A stretch of DNA of 64,000 nucleotides. Origin: Paenibacillus xylanivorans. GTDB lineage: Bacteria; Bacillota; Bacilli; Paenibacillales; Paenibacillaceae. The position numbers and the translations under genes were made by a program. This document shows positions 18,829 to 27,927 of the stretch, piece by piece. Position 1 is the stretch's first letter. Each line of letters begins with the position of its first letter. The notes below the pieces were generated by a model. The model searched no databases, was not told where the DNA came from, and saw nothing but the letters and a program-made list of their open reading frames with translations. The DNA lies in contig NZ_LITU01000082.1 of the NCBI RefSeq assembly GCF_001280595.1, positions 235,295 to 299,294 of the forward strand, in the 5' to 3' direction.

Positions 18829-19818
18829 ATGGAATATCGCAAATTGGGAAACAGCGGTCTAACCGTCAGTGAAATTTCACTGGGCAACTGGATCACACAT
18901 GGGGCACAAGTGGATGATGGAACAGCGAAAGCTTGTGTCCGGGCTGCTTTGGAGGCTGGCATCACGACATTTGATACAGCAGACGTCTATTCCAATACCA
19001 AGGCAGAAACCGTGCTGGGACAAGCACTTAAGGAGATACGCAGAGAGAGTATTGAACTTTGCACCAAAGTCTGTCATCCAACCGGCTCAGGTCACAATGA
19101 CAGAGGACTTTCCCGCAAACATATCATGGAAGCCTGCAACGCTTCATTGCGTAGATTACAAACCGATTATATTGATGTGTATTACGCTCACCGTTATGAT
19201 CCACATACTCCACTGGAAGAGACATTTCTTGCGTTTGCGGATCTGGTTCGTCAAGGCAAGGTTCACTATATTGGAGTTAGTGAATGGACTGCTGCTCAGA
19301 TTGCACAAGGTTCCGCATTAGCTAAGGAGCTTCGCGTTCCCTTTATTGCGAGCCAACCACAGTATTCGATGTTATGGCGTGTGATTGAGCAGGAAGTTGT
19401 TCCTGCAAGTACGCAAGCAGGTCTTGGCCAGATTACATGGTCTCCCCTTGCTCAGGGCATACTATCCGGTAAATATATTCCGGACCAAGAGCTTCCAGCT
19501 GGATCACGTGCAGCGGCCGAGGCTGGAGCACCCTTTTTCAACAATCTGGCTGGCCAGTGGTTACGTGACGATGTTCTGATTGCTGTGCAGCAGCTTATTC
19601 CATTGGCGAAAGAGATAGGCCTAACGCTCCCTCAACTCGCAGTTGCCTGGGTTCTCCAGCATCCGTATGTGTCCTCGGTCATTATCGGCGCATCCCGTCC
19701 AGAGCAAGTCCTCGAAAATGTAAAAGCCGCTGGGGTTAAACTGGATCGGGACTTCCTTTCCCGCATTGATGAAATACTGAGTGAGTGGATTGAGAGAGAT
19801 CCTGCCCGGACAGGGTAA
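18829..19818 (+). CDS. Aldo/keto reductase (Kv-beta/YghZ-like branch)
   Basis: This 329-residue NADPH-dependent reductase has an aldo/keto reductase TIM barrel. The catalytic tetrad appears as Asp and Tyr in TFDTADVYSN, Lys in ELCTKV and His in VYYAHRYD. The C-terminal SSVIIGASRPEQVLENV segment is the cofactor-binding signature of the potassium-channel-beta-like AKR group, which contains methylglyoxal and glyceraldehyde phosphate reductases. The ATG at 18829 is preceded by GGGAGGCG; the frame's earlier ATG lacks a ribosome binding site. The physiological aldehyde is unknown, although a role near the glycerol genes in clearing methylglyoxal is plausible. Confidence 0.85.
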   Translation: MEYRKLGNSGLTVSEISLGNWITHGAQVDDGTAKACVRAALEAGITTFDTADVYSNTKAETVLGQALKEIRRESIELCTKVCHPTGSGHNDRGLSRKHIMEACNASLRRLQTDYIDVYYAHRYDPHTPLEETFLAFADLVRQGKVHYIGVSEWTAAQIAQGSALAKELRVPFIASQPQYSMLWRVIEQEVVPASTQAGLGQITWSPLAQGILSGKYIPDQELPAGSRAAAEAGAPFFNNLAGQWLRDDVLIAVQQLIPLAKEIGLTLPQLAVAWVLQHPYVSSVIIGASRPEQVLENVKAAGVKLDRDFLSRIDEILSEWIERDPARTG

Positions 19819-19882
19819 CCTCCACTTTGAGAGTCTTCTGCAAATTAATTCAATAAGATACGCTCAAAATTAAGAAGATATC

Positions 19883-20767
19883 TTACATTTCCACAACGTC
19901 ATCTACAATTTTCATAAAGCGTAAGATGACTTCCTGATTCACGTCCGTCCGCCATGCCGTGTATAACGGTACGGAGGGCGGATTTTCTGTTAATGGGAGA
20001 AACACCACACCCTTTCGTTGGAACACGTCTACCGAAGAAGGAACGATCGAAATCCCCATGCCCGCTGCAACGAGATTCACAATGGTGTACATCTGAATGG
20101 CTTCCTGTGTAATACGAGGATCTACGCCATGCTCTCTGCAATAATCCAGAACAAGACGATGGAATGGAGAGCCTAGATGCCGTGGGAATAAAATAAAATC
20201 CTCGTCCTTTAGCTCGGTTATCGACACCTGAGTCTGTGAAGCTAAAGGATGATGGTCCGGCAGCACAGCGATTAATGTTTCCGACTGACAGACCCTGAAC
20301 GACACAGATCGAGTATGGTCTTGATATCGCAGAAATCCAATATGGATCTGTCCATCTTCCAGTGCCAGCAATTGTTCGGAAGAGGTCATCTCACGCAAGG
20401 TTAGTTCAATCTTCGGGTACGCTGCTCGGAACTTTCTCAGCACCTCGACCATAATGCTCCCCGAAGCTGAATCTACAAAACCTACCGTTAAATGTCCAAT
20501 GATTCCCTGGTCAGCCTTCTGCGTAAGCTGGATGGATCGTTCAAGTTGGGCTATAATCAGCCTCGCCTGTTCCAGAAACACGGCACCGGCCGGCGTAAGA
20601 CGAACCATTTTTTTTGTGCGTTCCAACAGCTTCACACCAAGCTCTTCTTCCAGATTCTGAATCTGTTGGCTCAGCGGTGGCTGGGTCATATTTAATTTCT
20701 CTGCCGCACGGTGGAAATGAAGCTCTTCTGCCACAGTAATAAAGTATCGTAATTTTCGAATATCCAT
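19883..20767 (-). CDS. LysR-family regulator (BenM/CatM-like)
   Basis: This 294-residue regulator opens MDIRKLRYFITVAEELHFHR, the canonical start of the CatM/BenM/AlsR branch, followed by MTQPPLSQQIQNLEEELG. I chose the ATG at 20767; an ATG five codons upstream has GGAAGG directly abutting it, which is too close. The effector domain runs from about residue 90 to the end. It follows the SUKH gene on the same strand by about 32 bases and converges with the aldo/keto reductase, so no divergent target is apparent. Confidence 0.85.
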   Translation of the reverse strand: MDIRKLRYFITVAEELHFHRAAEKLNMTQPPLSQQIQNLEEELGVKLLERTKKMVRLTPAGAVFLEQARLIIAQLERSIQLTQKADQGIIGHLTVGFVDSASGSIMVEVLRKFRAAYPKIELTLREMTSSEQLLALEDGQIHIGFLRYQDHTRSVSFRVCQSETLIAVLPDHHPLASQTQVSITELKDEDFILFPRHLGSPFHRLVLDYCREHGVDPRITQEAIQMYTIVNLVAAGMGISIVPSSVDVFQRKGVVFLPLTENPPSVPLYTAWRTDVNQEVILRFMKIVDDVVEM

Positions 20768-20799
20768 ACGTCTGGTGTACATCCCTTCCGACTAGCCTG

Positions 20800-21270
20800 T
20801 TACTTCATCTGTTCCTGAACCCAAATGGCTGATTCAGCCAGCATCGTCATTAATTCAATAAAGTCCACGGCAATCTCCCGAAGAGGTTGTTCTCCCGCAT
20901 CGTGGATCAACATCAGCACCTTGCCGGAAGTCTGATCCAGTACAGCGATGCTTCCTTCGCCAAATAAACCAATCGGAAACGGTTGTAGCTCAGGTGGCAA
21001 CTCGTATTCCTTCTCATATTCACGATACACATCTAGGAACTCAGGATATGCCCAATTCAATTCTTTTACCGAATACAAGGCAGGATCACCAAAGTTACAT
21101 GCACCAAATTCAAGCAAGAGCTTCCGATAAGCTACGGGCAATTTTACGTTAAGCTTTTGCTCAAAATCCTCAATGCTCTGTTGCGTTTCAGGAGTACACC
21201 CTTCTCCCATAGTTGTATGGTAAGCTTCCACCAAAAGATCACGAATGGGTTCCAATTCTGTAAGCTTCAC
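20800..21270 (-). CDS. SMI1/KNR4 (SUKH) family protein
   Basis: This is a 156-residue soluble protein with the SUKH pattern: an N-terminal helix with PETQQSIEDFEQKLNVKLP, then AYRKLLLEFGACNFGD, and a C-terminal helix. SUKH proteins in bacteria are frequently immunity proteins against contact-dependent or secreted nuclease toxins, but others have unrelated roles. No toxin gene is adjacent. The start is a GTG with AAAGGAGG at 7 bases. It is followed closely by a LysR gene, so the two may share a transcript. Confidence 0.75.
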   Translation of the reverse strand: MKLTELEPIRDLLVEAYHTTMGEGCTPETQQSIEDFEQKLNVKLPVAYRKLLLEFGACNFGDPALYSVKELNWAYPEFLDVYREYEKEYELPPELQPFPIGLFGEGSIAVLDQTSGKVLMLIHDAGEQPLREIAVDFIELMTMLAESAIWVQEQMK

Positions 21271-21354
21271 TCGAATTCCTCCTTTATAAATGACGGTTAA
21301 CAGGGTTGCATTAAAGTACCTTTCGTCGCCTATCCTTCTATTCCTGCAAAAAAA

Positions 21355-21380
21355 TGCCCTATCCAGTAGTGGATAAGGCA
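21355..21380 (-). terminator. Terminator of the aldolase-like gene
   Basis: TGCCTTATCC/GGATAGGGCA hairpin followed by seven T on the minus strand, 24 bases past the stop at 21404. Confidence 0.85.
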
Positions 21381-21403
21381 GAATAAGAATAAGCTTAACT
21401 TTT

Positions 21404-22504
21404 TTATTTCACCTGTTTACGCAGCTCTCCATCCAGCCATTCCAGCGCTGAACGTAGCTTGTCCTTGGGCACATTCTGATAACGATCCCCCGTCGAGAAT
21501 TCAAAGGCACAGCTATGAGCACTGGTCTGTTGCAAATATGAAGTCATCCCTATGCCGAATTGCTGAGCCATGGATGCCAAAATACGTTCCACCTCGGCTT
21601 GGGCCAATGGGAAATGTACGTGAAACATATTGGAGACGGGCACTTCTGGCAATGTACGTATACCATGGCACGCATTCAACAAGGAGGCCAGTTCCTTGGC
21701 CTGCTCATAATAAAGCCCCATTTTGCCAATTCGTTCATTGAAATAATATTGAGAACTCAGAATATATGGATAAAGGCCGATCAGATCGCCGCCGTGACGC
21801 CGTTTCCATATTTTTGATTCTTGCATAACATCCGTATCCCCTGCCAATATGGCCCCTGCAATACCACCAATGCCTTTGTAAAACGACACATAGACACTAT
21901 CAAACAGACTGCAAATCTCGGCTGGTGTCTTCTGATAATAAGGCGTGATTTCGAACAGGCGTGCCCCGTCCAGATGAAGCTTGATCCCACGTTCACGACA
22001 ATACGCCGAGATTGCCTCCAACTCTTCATAGGCAGGTAATTGTCCGCCAATCTCGCGTTGAGGCAGTTCAAGCAGCAGGCAAGAAATTTCCTTATCGATC
22101 CCCTCAACATCTTCCAATCGAATTAATCGATCCTCGTCCGCCAGCAAAATGGATTCAATCTGGTGCAGCTCCTTCAGTCCGTCTTCCTCATGGATTTCCA
22201 GATGAGATAAAGGGTGGTAGGCTACCCGCTTGATGCCTTTGCGGTCACACCAGATACGCAGCGCGATTTGCTGTGCCATCGTACCACTGGGGAAAAATAC
22301 AGCCGCTTCCTTGCCCAGAACGTCAGCCATCTGCTGCTGGAATTGATCAATAATTTCGCCGTTGCCATAATGATCGCTATATTGTTCCCCATCCACATGC
22401 GTCAGCACTTCCTGAAGCACTTTGACTTTACGGCTGCCATGGCCGCCTATAATAAACTCCGCCTGACCAAATGCTTCCGCTAACGTTAACTCTGTATCCT
22501 TCAA
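21404..22504 (-). CDS. PLP-dependent beta-eliminating lyase, threonine-aldolase-like
   Basis: This 366-residue fold-type I pyridoxal-phosphate enzyme belongs to the aromatic amino acid beta-eliminating lyase/threonine aldolase family. The Schiff-base lysine is in SFYKGIGGIAGA, the cofactor-binding aspartate in LHLDGARLFE, and FFPSGTMAQQIAL marks the phosphate-binding loop. Low-specificity threonine aldolases cleave L-threonine to glycine and acetaldehyde; the substrate here is unproven. It starts at a TTG, with AAAGGAG nine bases upstream and no ATG in range. The gap to the upstream LysR gene is 14 bases, so the two form an operon. Confidence 0.8.
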   Translation of the reverse strand: MKDTELTLAEAFGQAEFIIGGHGSRKVKVLQEVLTHVDGEQYSDHYGNGEIIDQFQQQMADVLGKEAAVFFPSGTMAQQIALRIWCDRKGIKRVAYHPLSHLEIHEEDGLKELHQIESILLADEDRLIRLEDVEGIDKEISCLLLELPQREIGGQLPAYEELEAISAYCRERGIKLHLDGARLFEITPYYQKTPAEICSLFDSVYVSFYKGIGGIAGAILAGDTDVMQESKIWKRRHGGDLIGLYPYILSSQYYFNERIGKMGLYYEQAKELASLLNACHGIRTLPEVPVSNMFHVHFPLAQAEVERILASMAQQFGIGMTSYLQQTSAHSCAFEFSTGDRYQNVPKDKLRSALEWLDGELRKQVK

Positions 22505-22518
22505 GGTTATTCACTCCT

Positions 22519-23388
22519 TTATTGTTGTTCTGATTCTTTTTTCATCATCATCTGTACCAATGCATCCAGTGCTCCGGATAGATGCTCACTCCGTGAGTAG
22601 ACAAACCCTACTTCCAACCTGCGATACGGATCAGGCAAAGATAACACTGTAACCTCGCCTCTATGTTCTGCTTTGGAAACCGAGGAGCGCGGGAGTAATG
22701 ACACCCCCAACCCGGCAGATACGCCATTCATAATGGTGTGCAGTGTTCCGTATTCCGTGACATTGAGGGTGTGGACGCCTTGATCTTTCAAAAAGGCTTC
22801 TGCTTGATCGCGATGGGTACAGCCTACTTCAAAAAACAACATTGGTCTGCGCAATAAATCATGCATTTCATGGGTTCCGAGTTCGGCAATCAGTACCAAC
22901 TCTTCGTCGTACACTCTGATATAGCTCAGCTCAGGATGGTCCACCGGCCCATATATTAAAGCACCATGCAGCTCATGTTGAATAACCTTCTGATTCAGTT
23001 CATGTGTACCACCTGTGATTAACGATTGCTGAACCTCCGGGTAATCTAAACGGTATTTAGCGAGTATCGGTGTCAGGAAACTGGAGGCCGCTGTCTCAAT
23101 CGCGCCAAGACGAATCATCCCTGCGGGTGGACTCCCATTCTGAGTTGCCTGCTCCGCTTCATATAACAAATGTAATATTTTATCCGCATACCCGAGCAAA
23201 TTCTCACCCGCTGGTGTGAGCGACATGCCCCGGTTGGAGCGGTGAAACAGTGGCACCTGCAGCTGATCTTCCAGCTGTTTGATTCGCGTTGTTACATTGG
23301 ATTGCACATAATTCAGCGCTAATGCGGCTTTGCTGATACTGCCTTCACGGGCAACCGCCTGAAATATTTTCAAATCTCCTGCATCCAT
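22519..23388 (-). CDS. LysR-family transcriptional regulator
   Basis: This 289-residue LysR protein has a helix-turn-helix in residues 1-60 (MDAGDLKIFQAVAREGSISK, ALNYVQSNVTTRIKQLEDQL) followed by the effector domain. It precedes the aldolase-like gene in an operon and is divergent from a quinone-oxidoreductase-like gene at 23524. The shared region carries a T-N11-A type LysR box (23412-23429), so it probably controls both directions. The inducer is unknown. Confidence 0.87.
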   Translation of the reverse strand: MDAGDLKIFQAVAREGSISKAALALNYVQSNVTTRIKQLEDQLQVPLFHRSNRGMSLTPAGENLLGYADKILHLLYEAEQATQNGSPPAGMIRLGAIETAASSFLTPILAKYRLDYPEVQQSLITGGTHELNQKVIQHELHGALIYGPVDHPELSYIRVYDEELVLIAELGTHEMHDLLRRPMLFFEVGCTHRDQAEAFLKDQGVHTLNVTEYGTLHTIMNGVSAGLGVSLLPRSSVSKAEHRGEVTVLSLPDPYRRLEVGFVYSRSEHLSGALDALVQMMMKKESEQQ

Positions 23389-23411
23389 GCTCGATCACCT
23401 GCTTGTTATCT

Positions 23412-23429
23412 ATTATCTAAATTGATAAT
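23412..23429. promoter_or_regulatory. Candidate LysR box ATTATC-N6-GATAAT
   Basis: A perfect 6-bp inverted repeat separated by six bases fits the T-N11-A consensus of LysR recognition sites. It overlaps a tandem TTATCTA repeat just to its left and lies 23 bases upstream of the LysR start codon, between divergent genes. Confidence 0.6.
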
Positions 23430-23523
23430 GACATTCATTTTTGTTCATTTTACGTGAATCTGCCCCATCTGTACAATAAGGCTCAGTAGTGAAGTTTTAT
23501 ATAGACAGGGAGGAATTTTGAAA

Positions 23524-24513
23524 ATGAAAGCGATTATACATTCCGGCCAAAGCGGCCTTGAAGGTCTTCAATATACAGATTCAACATCTCGGACACCAAA
23601 ATCCGGGGAAGTGCAGATCCAACTGAAATCTGCTGGAATCAACCATCGTGATCTGTTCATCATGGCAGGACGTACATTCCAGGACACACCACTCATTCTT
23701 GGTTCCGATGGAGCAGGTGTGATCGTAGCGATTGGAGAAGGTGTAGACGGTTTAACGGTTGGGGATGAGATCACCATTCACCCTACTCTCGGTTGGGAGC
23801 ATGCAGCTGAAGTCCCCATCGTGCCCGATATTGTGGGCGGCCCTACGGATGGAACTCTCGCACAATATATTACGCTGCCTGCCAGAAATGCCTTACCCAA
23901 ACCCTCTCATCTATCATGGGCGGAAGCAGGGGTGTTGTCCCTTTCGGCTTTGACAGCATACCGCGCCCTATTCACTCGTGGCGGACTTAAGCAGGGTGAA
24001 CACATCCTCATTCCCGGCATTGGCGGCGGTGTGGCGACCTATGCCCTGCTCATGGCCGTAGCCGCTGGTGCGAAAGTGACCGTAACGTCCAGAAGTGAAA
24101 CCAAAAGAAAAGAGGCTCTGCGCTTGGGCGCTACCCGGGCATTGGATAGCAATGCCGATTGGAGTTTGCAGAACGATCTGGAACCTGTTGACATGATCTT
24201 GGATAGCATAGGACAAGCCATGTTCCCGAAATATTTTGATATAATCAGACCAGGTGGACGTATCGTAATGTACGGTGCAAGCTCGGGAGATGATCTGAAT
24301 ATTCCGATCCGCTCGATCTTTTTCCCTCAAGTTAGCCTGCTTGGAACTTCCATGGGCAGCCGTGAAGAGTTTGTCCAGATGCTGCAATGGGTGGAGCAAC
24401 ATGATTTACATCCTGTAATTGATGGCATATATCCGTTGCAGGACACAGCGAAAGCATTCGAACGCATGGAAAAGGGAGAGCAGTTTGGCAATCTTGCTAT
24501 ACTTATGGAGTGA
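23524..24513 (+). CDS. Zinc-independent MDR oxidoreductase, quinone reductase/YogA-like
   Basis: This 329-residue medium-chain dehydrogenase/reductase has the GroES-like N-terminal domain ([21 protein letters not shown]) and a Rossmann domain with a variant loop [16 protein letters not shown] near residue 165. The catalytic and structural zinc cysteines of alcohol dehydrogenases are absent, as in quinone and enoyl reductases such as Bacillus YogA. The ATG at 23524 has GGGAGGAA at about 10 bases. It is divergent from the LysR gene across a LysR box, suggesting induction by an electrophile or quinone; this is inference. Confidence 0.82.
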   Translation: MKAIIHSGQSGLEGLQYTDSTSRTPKSGEVQIQLKSAGINHRDLFIMAGRTFQDTPLILGSDGAGVIVAIGEGVDGLTVGDEITIHPTLGWEHAAEVPIVPDIVGGPTDGTLAQYITLPARNALPKPSHLSWAEAGVLSLSALTAYRALFTRGGLKQGEHILIPGIGGGVATYALLMAVAAGAKVTVTSRSETKRKEALRLGATRALDSNADWSLQNDLEPVDMILDSIGQAMFPKYFDIIRPGGRIVMYGASSGDDLNIPIRSIFFPQVSLLGTSMGSREEFVQMLQWVEQHDLHPVIDGIYPLQDTAKAFERMEKGEQFGNLAILME

Positions 24514-24580
24514 CATCTGATAATAGATGGACCTTCATTACTTGGTAAAATAATTTTTTACGATAAAGGGGTGAATCCAT

Positions 24581-24871
24581 CTGACCCGTCTCGCTAAACG
24601 TACAGCAATTGTTCTTGTCGCTATTATGCTGCTGGCCCAAATTCCTATGTTGAAAGAAACCTTTGCCCGAGGGGTAACTACGTTATATGTGAACATAAAG
24701 TACCCCGAACGCTCCTATCAATACAGGGATTTCATCTATGAATCTCATTTTGGAAGCTATTTCATTTCTTATGCTGATCAAGACGAACAACTCATAAGCC
24801 TGATGCTAGAGCCCAAATTTTTCCCGGTAATCGTTACGTATGACCTACTGGATCAGCCCATGACAGACTAG
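24581..24871 (+). CDS. Small membrane-anchored or secreted protein, possible CTG start
   Basis: This unrecognised short protein has an internal ATG at 24626, but the frame is open back to 24581, where a CTG codon sits 7 bases after AAAGGGGTG, and a TGA closes the frame just before it. Starting there gives 96 residues with a positively charged N-terminus and a hydrophobic helix (LAKRTAIVLVAIMLLAQIP), a plausible signal anchor. The remainder is polar with many aromatic residues (YRDFIYESHFGSYFISYAD). From 24626 the ribosome binding site and the helix would be lost. The CTG start is an inference; conservation would settle it. Confidence 0.5.
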   Translation: MTRLAKRTAIVLVAIMLLAQIPMLKETFARGVTTLYVNIKYPERSYQYRDFIYESHFGSYFISYADQDEQLISLMLEPKFFPVIVTYDLLDQPMTD

Positions 24872-25044
24872 TCTGTTCACTCTATGAATCATTCAGGAGG
24901 TATCATATATCCAACCATTTGCATTTAATCGATTTGGTTCGAATGGATCTGCATCCTTGTCTTTCTTAAAGGAAGTTTGGGTACAGGATAGTTACACATT
25001 TTAGGATTAAATGGCGCTGATTCCTTCAACACAGGGGCGGACAT

Positions 25045-25872
25045 TTACAACCTCTTCCGTGCAGCGCCAATCAGCATCGGAATGGCAATCACAAGACCTA
25101 GGATCACCGTAACAATAGAGCCCTCCAGACCAAAATCCCCTCCTGTGAGCAGCGCTTGGCCACTTACCTCCACAGTAAACAAGCCGTCAGCAGGGAATCC
25201 CGAAACAGGAATGCCAAGCAAAGCTTCCAATGCATTCCAAGCAAAATGCAATCCCATGGCGAACCACAAGTTTCGCCGCCACAAGAATGCAGCTCCGAGC
25301 AGTACCCCTGCTTCTAAGGTGATGGCAAACGCGCTCCATAGTGTTGCTCCTGGATTGCCAAGATGAAAGGCTCCAAAGGTAAGAGAGGTTACAGCGAGTG
25401 CAATCCAGCTCCCCCCCAGTTTTTGAATGGCTTGAAGCATCAATCCCCGAAACACCAGTTCCTCGACAATGGCTGCACTTAATGCTGTTTCAATAGAAGT
25501 CATAAGAACAGAAACCGGATCTGCAGCATGTGCCCATTGAAAGGAGTAGCCTCCCATTGCCACAATAATAAAAGTGGACATTGTGACAAAAATCGCCCCG
25601 GTTAGTACGCCCCACACAGCTTCAATCCCTGCACTCTGCTTTGATAGCTCTGGCGTTGCTCGCCCCGCCACGTATTTCAATATGAACTTATACAACAGGA
25701 TAGCCACGAAGCCTAATATTATTGTCAAGAACAGGGAACCGATACCCTCTACTCGTTCAGTTAGCAACAGGAATAACCCCTGCACCAGAATAATAGCGAC
25801 CGCCCCTATAAGCATCCAAATGATTGGAAAGCGCAATAGCCTCTTTTTGCTTATGTTCATTTTTTTCTTCAT
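25045..25872 (-). CDS. CPBP-family intramembrane metalloprotease (CAAX/Abi type)
   Basis: This 275-residue integral membrane protein has about eight hydrophobic segments. The CPBP motifs are complete: EELVFRG (motif 1, EExxxR), FGAFHLGN (motif 2, FxxxH) and GLHFAWN (motif 3, HxxxN). Bacterial members cleave or process membrane-linked peptides and are often tied to bacteriocin immunity or maturation. The ATG at 25872 follows GAGGAG at 12 bases. It lies 93 bases downstream of a two-component system on the same strand, so it may belong to that operon and be its target. Confidence 0.85.
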   Translation of the reverse strand: MKKKMNISKKRLLRFPIIWMLIGAVAIILVQGLFLLLTERVEGIGSLFLTIILGFVAILLYKFILKYVAGRATPELSKQSAGIEAVWGVLTGAIFVTMSTFIIVAMGGYSFQWAHAADPVSVLMTSIETALSAAIVEELVFRGLMLQAIQKLGGSWIALAVTSLTFGAFHLGNPGATLWSAFAITLEAGVLLGAAFLWRRNLWFAMGLHFAWNALEALLGIPVSGFPADGLFTVEVSGQALLTGGDFGLEGSIVTVILGLVIAIPMLIGAARKRL

Positions 25873-25965
25873 GTCTTTCTTCAACTCCTCTGTGCTTGAT
25901 AGCTCTGAGTATATACCGAAAAAGTCATAAAGAAATAGTGCGCTTTTGTCATGCTTTGGCTAGTT

Positions 25966-26613
25966 TTAATCCAGAATTCCGGAATCTCGAGCTTTGCGGG
26001 CGGCCTCCCGTCTTCCCTTCACATGAAGCTTCGAATAAATCGTTGATATGTAATTTTTAACTGTCCCTTCACTAAGAAACAACGCCTCCGCAATATCCTG
26101 ATTGCGAAGACCAGAAGCCAGCTTGTGCAGCACTTCAATCTCACGGACGCTAAGCCCGTATTCATTACTTTTCTCGAAGGTGGTATTGTTCGTGTTCATG
26201 TTTTTGATCATTTTACTCGCCATCTCTTGCGTAATTAAGGTTCCTCCGGCATGAACCACCCGTATGCCTGCAGCCAGATCCTTAGGGTGAATGGCCTTGA
26301 GCAGATAACCTTCTGCGCCATGGCTTAACGCCGCAAGCACATATTCCACTTCCCGATAGGATGTCAGCATTATTATTTTGATACCAGGCATTCGCTTCTT
26401 AATCAAGGCCGTTGCAGCCACGCCGTCCATGACTGGCATATTAATATCCATCAGCACAACGTCCGGCTGAAACTGCTCGCAGCCATCAATAGCTTCCTTC
26501 CCATTTTTGGCTAACCCGACAATTTCGATATCTTCATGCATGGACAGCACGATATGTAAACTCTCCAGTATCAATTCTTGATCATCGGCAATCAGCACTT
26601 TAATGTTCGCCAT
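25966..26613 (-). CDS. NarL/FixJ-family response regulator
   Basis: This 215-residue regulator has a receiver domain with acidic pocket D10-D11, phosphoacceptor D56 (LMDINMP) and the conserved lysine K106 (GYLLKA), followed by a LuxR-type helix-turn-helix (LSVREIEVLHKLASGLRNQD, FLSEGTVKNYISTIYSKL). Its start overlaps the kinase stop by 14 bases, so it is translationally coupled to its partner. Likely targets include the adjacent CPBP protease gene. Confidence 0.92.
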   Translation of the reverse strand: MANIKVLIADDQELILESLHIVLSMHEDIEIVGLAKNGKEAIDGCEQFQPDVVLMDINMPVMDGVAATALIKKRMPGIKIIMLTSYREVEYVLAALSHGAEGYLLKAIHPKDLAAGIRVVHAGGTLITQEMASKMIKNMNTNNTTFEKSNEYGLSVREIEVLHKLASGLRNQDIAEALFLSEGTVKNYISTIYSKLHVKGRREAARKARDSGILD

Positions 26614-27775
26614 GCAGCAACACTCCCTTCAGCGGAATTTCACATCTGACTTCGGTGATCGCCTCAGCTTCCTCCTTAGAATACACGGACACGCTGCCTC
26701 CCAATTGCTCAATTCGATGCTTCATCGTGGTCAAACCGAACCCGTAATTCAGCTTATCAATGAGTTGCCCGTTATTTTGAACAATTAATTGTATCGTGCT
26801 CTCGCCAAACTCAAGCTCCAAATACAATTGAGATGCTTTTCCATGCTTTAATGCGTTCGTAAAAGATTCCTGTATGACCCGAAGAATCGCTTGCCGCACT
26901 TCAAAACGCATTCTGGGCTCTGTCCCCAATAGATTGACGGTCAATTCAGTTCCAGTATGCTCCTGGAAACGGGTCACAAAGGACTCGATCTGTTGTGTTA
27001 GACTCGACTCCTCTTCTTCCCCCATCTCATGAACAATGTTTCGCATGTCGTCCAGATTTTGTTCAGCCAATGCCCTTAAGCGGATTAACCGGTCTCTGAC
27101 CTCTTCAGGCTTGCGATCCAGAAGGGCAATCGAAGCATCAAGGCTCATAATGAGTGAGATAAAGGAGTGCCCCAATGTATCATGAAGTTCCTTGGACATG
27201 CGGTTACGCTCTTCATGCAGCGTCATTTTCTCGATTTCCGCAGTGTAGAGGGTTAACAGCTTATTTTGCAGCTCCACTTTAAGGGCCAGTTCATTCTTCT
27301 GCTCATACGCTTTGGCTACGGAGCTCGCCCATATACCGATGAAGCAGAACAACAGATTGTCTGTCGCGAAACTAAAAGCCTGCTCCCAAGGTAGTTTTAA
27401 GTAAGACTGCGATAAAAAAGGAATGATCGCCACCGCAGGAATAGCCCAGAGAGTCTTCTTCGTTAATAAATATCCCATTATAAGACTCAGCAGCAAATAG
27501 TCAGCTCTTGATGTCAGATCCGGATGAATGACTGAATTCACATAATAAGAACCGCCCAGCAATAGCTCCATTATGCAGAACCAGGCCTTGTTATTTCTCC
27601 ACCCCGGGAACCAGAACAGAAGAGGGACGACAAGCGCTAAGATTAGCCAGATGATGTTCACTACCGTTAGCATCGAAAACTCAGTTTCTGCAAATAGACG
27701 GGAGGCTAGCAAAAAATAATGATAAAAACGAAGAGCAAATATGCTCCAATCCATAAAAGGCAATATCTTTTTCAT
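26600..27775 (-). CDS. NarL-type (HisKA_3) sensor histidine kinase
   Basis: This 391-residue membrane kinase has an N-terminal half with about five or six hydrophobic segments and no large extracellular loop, as in DesK/LiaS/intramembrane-sensing kinases. The HisKA_3 dimerisation helix carries the phosphoacceptor H198 in ELHDTLGHS. The ATP-binding domain follows, with an N box in VIQESFTNALKHG and a glycine-rich GFGLTTMKHRI. It is the first gene of the kinase-regulator pair. The stimulus is probably a membrane or cell-envelope state, inferred from architecture. Confidence 0.9.
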   Translation of the reverse strand: MKKILPFMDWSIFALRFYHYFLLASRLFAETEFSMLTVVNIIWLILALVVPLLFWFPGWRNNKAWFCIMELLLGGSYYVNSVIHPDLTSRADYLLLSLIMGYLLTKKTLWAIPAVAIIPFLSQSYLKLPWEQAFSFATDNLLFCFIGIWASSVAKAYEQKNELALKVELQNKLLTLYTAEIEKMTLHEERNRMSKELHDTLGHSFISLIMSLDASIALLDRKPEEVRDRLIRLRALAEQNLDDMRNIVHEMGEEEESSLTQQIESFVTRFQEHTGTELTVNLLGTEPRMRFEVRQAILRVIQESFTNALKHGKASQLYLELEFGESTIQLIVQNNGQLIDKLNYGFGLTTMKHRIEQLGGSVSVYSKEEAEAITEVRCEIPLKGVLLHGEH

Positions 27776-27905
27776 AACTTCATCCTACAGGAAATTCGGA
27801 ATCCAAGAAATAAATGAATTACGCAAATATTCGATATGTTTGATCTGGGGACGTCCAAATAAACGGGATTTTCACGCACTCAAATTGGCTAAGGCCATAA
27901 TAAAA

Positions 27906-27927
27906 AGCCCGCACATTACGTGCGGAC
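27906..27927 (-). terminator. Orphan minus-strand hairpin upstream of the kinase gene
   Basis: AGTCCGCAC-GTAAT-GTGCGGGCT followed by five T on the minus strand, 131 bases upstream of the kinase start. It is not downstream of any minus-strand gene in view, so it is either a leader attenuator or the end of an unannotated short transcript. The surrounding 27776-28074 stretch shows no gene. Confidence 0.6.
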
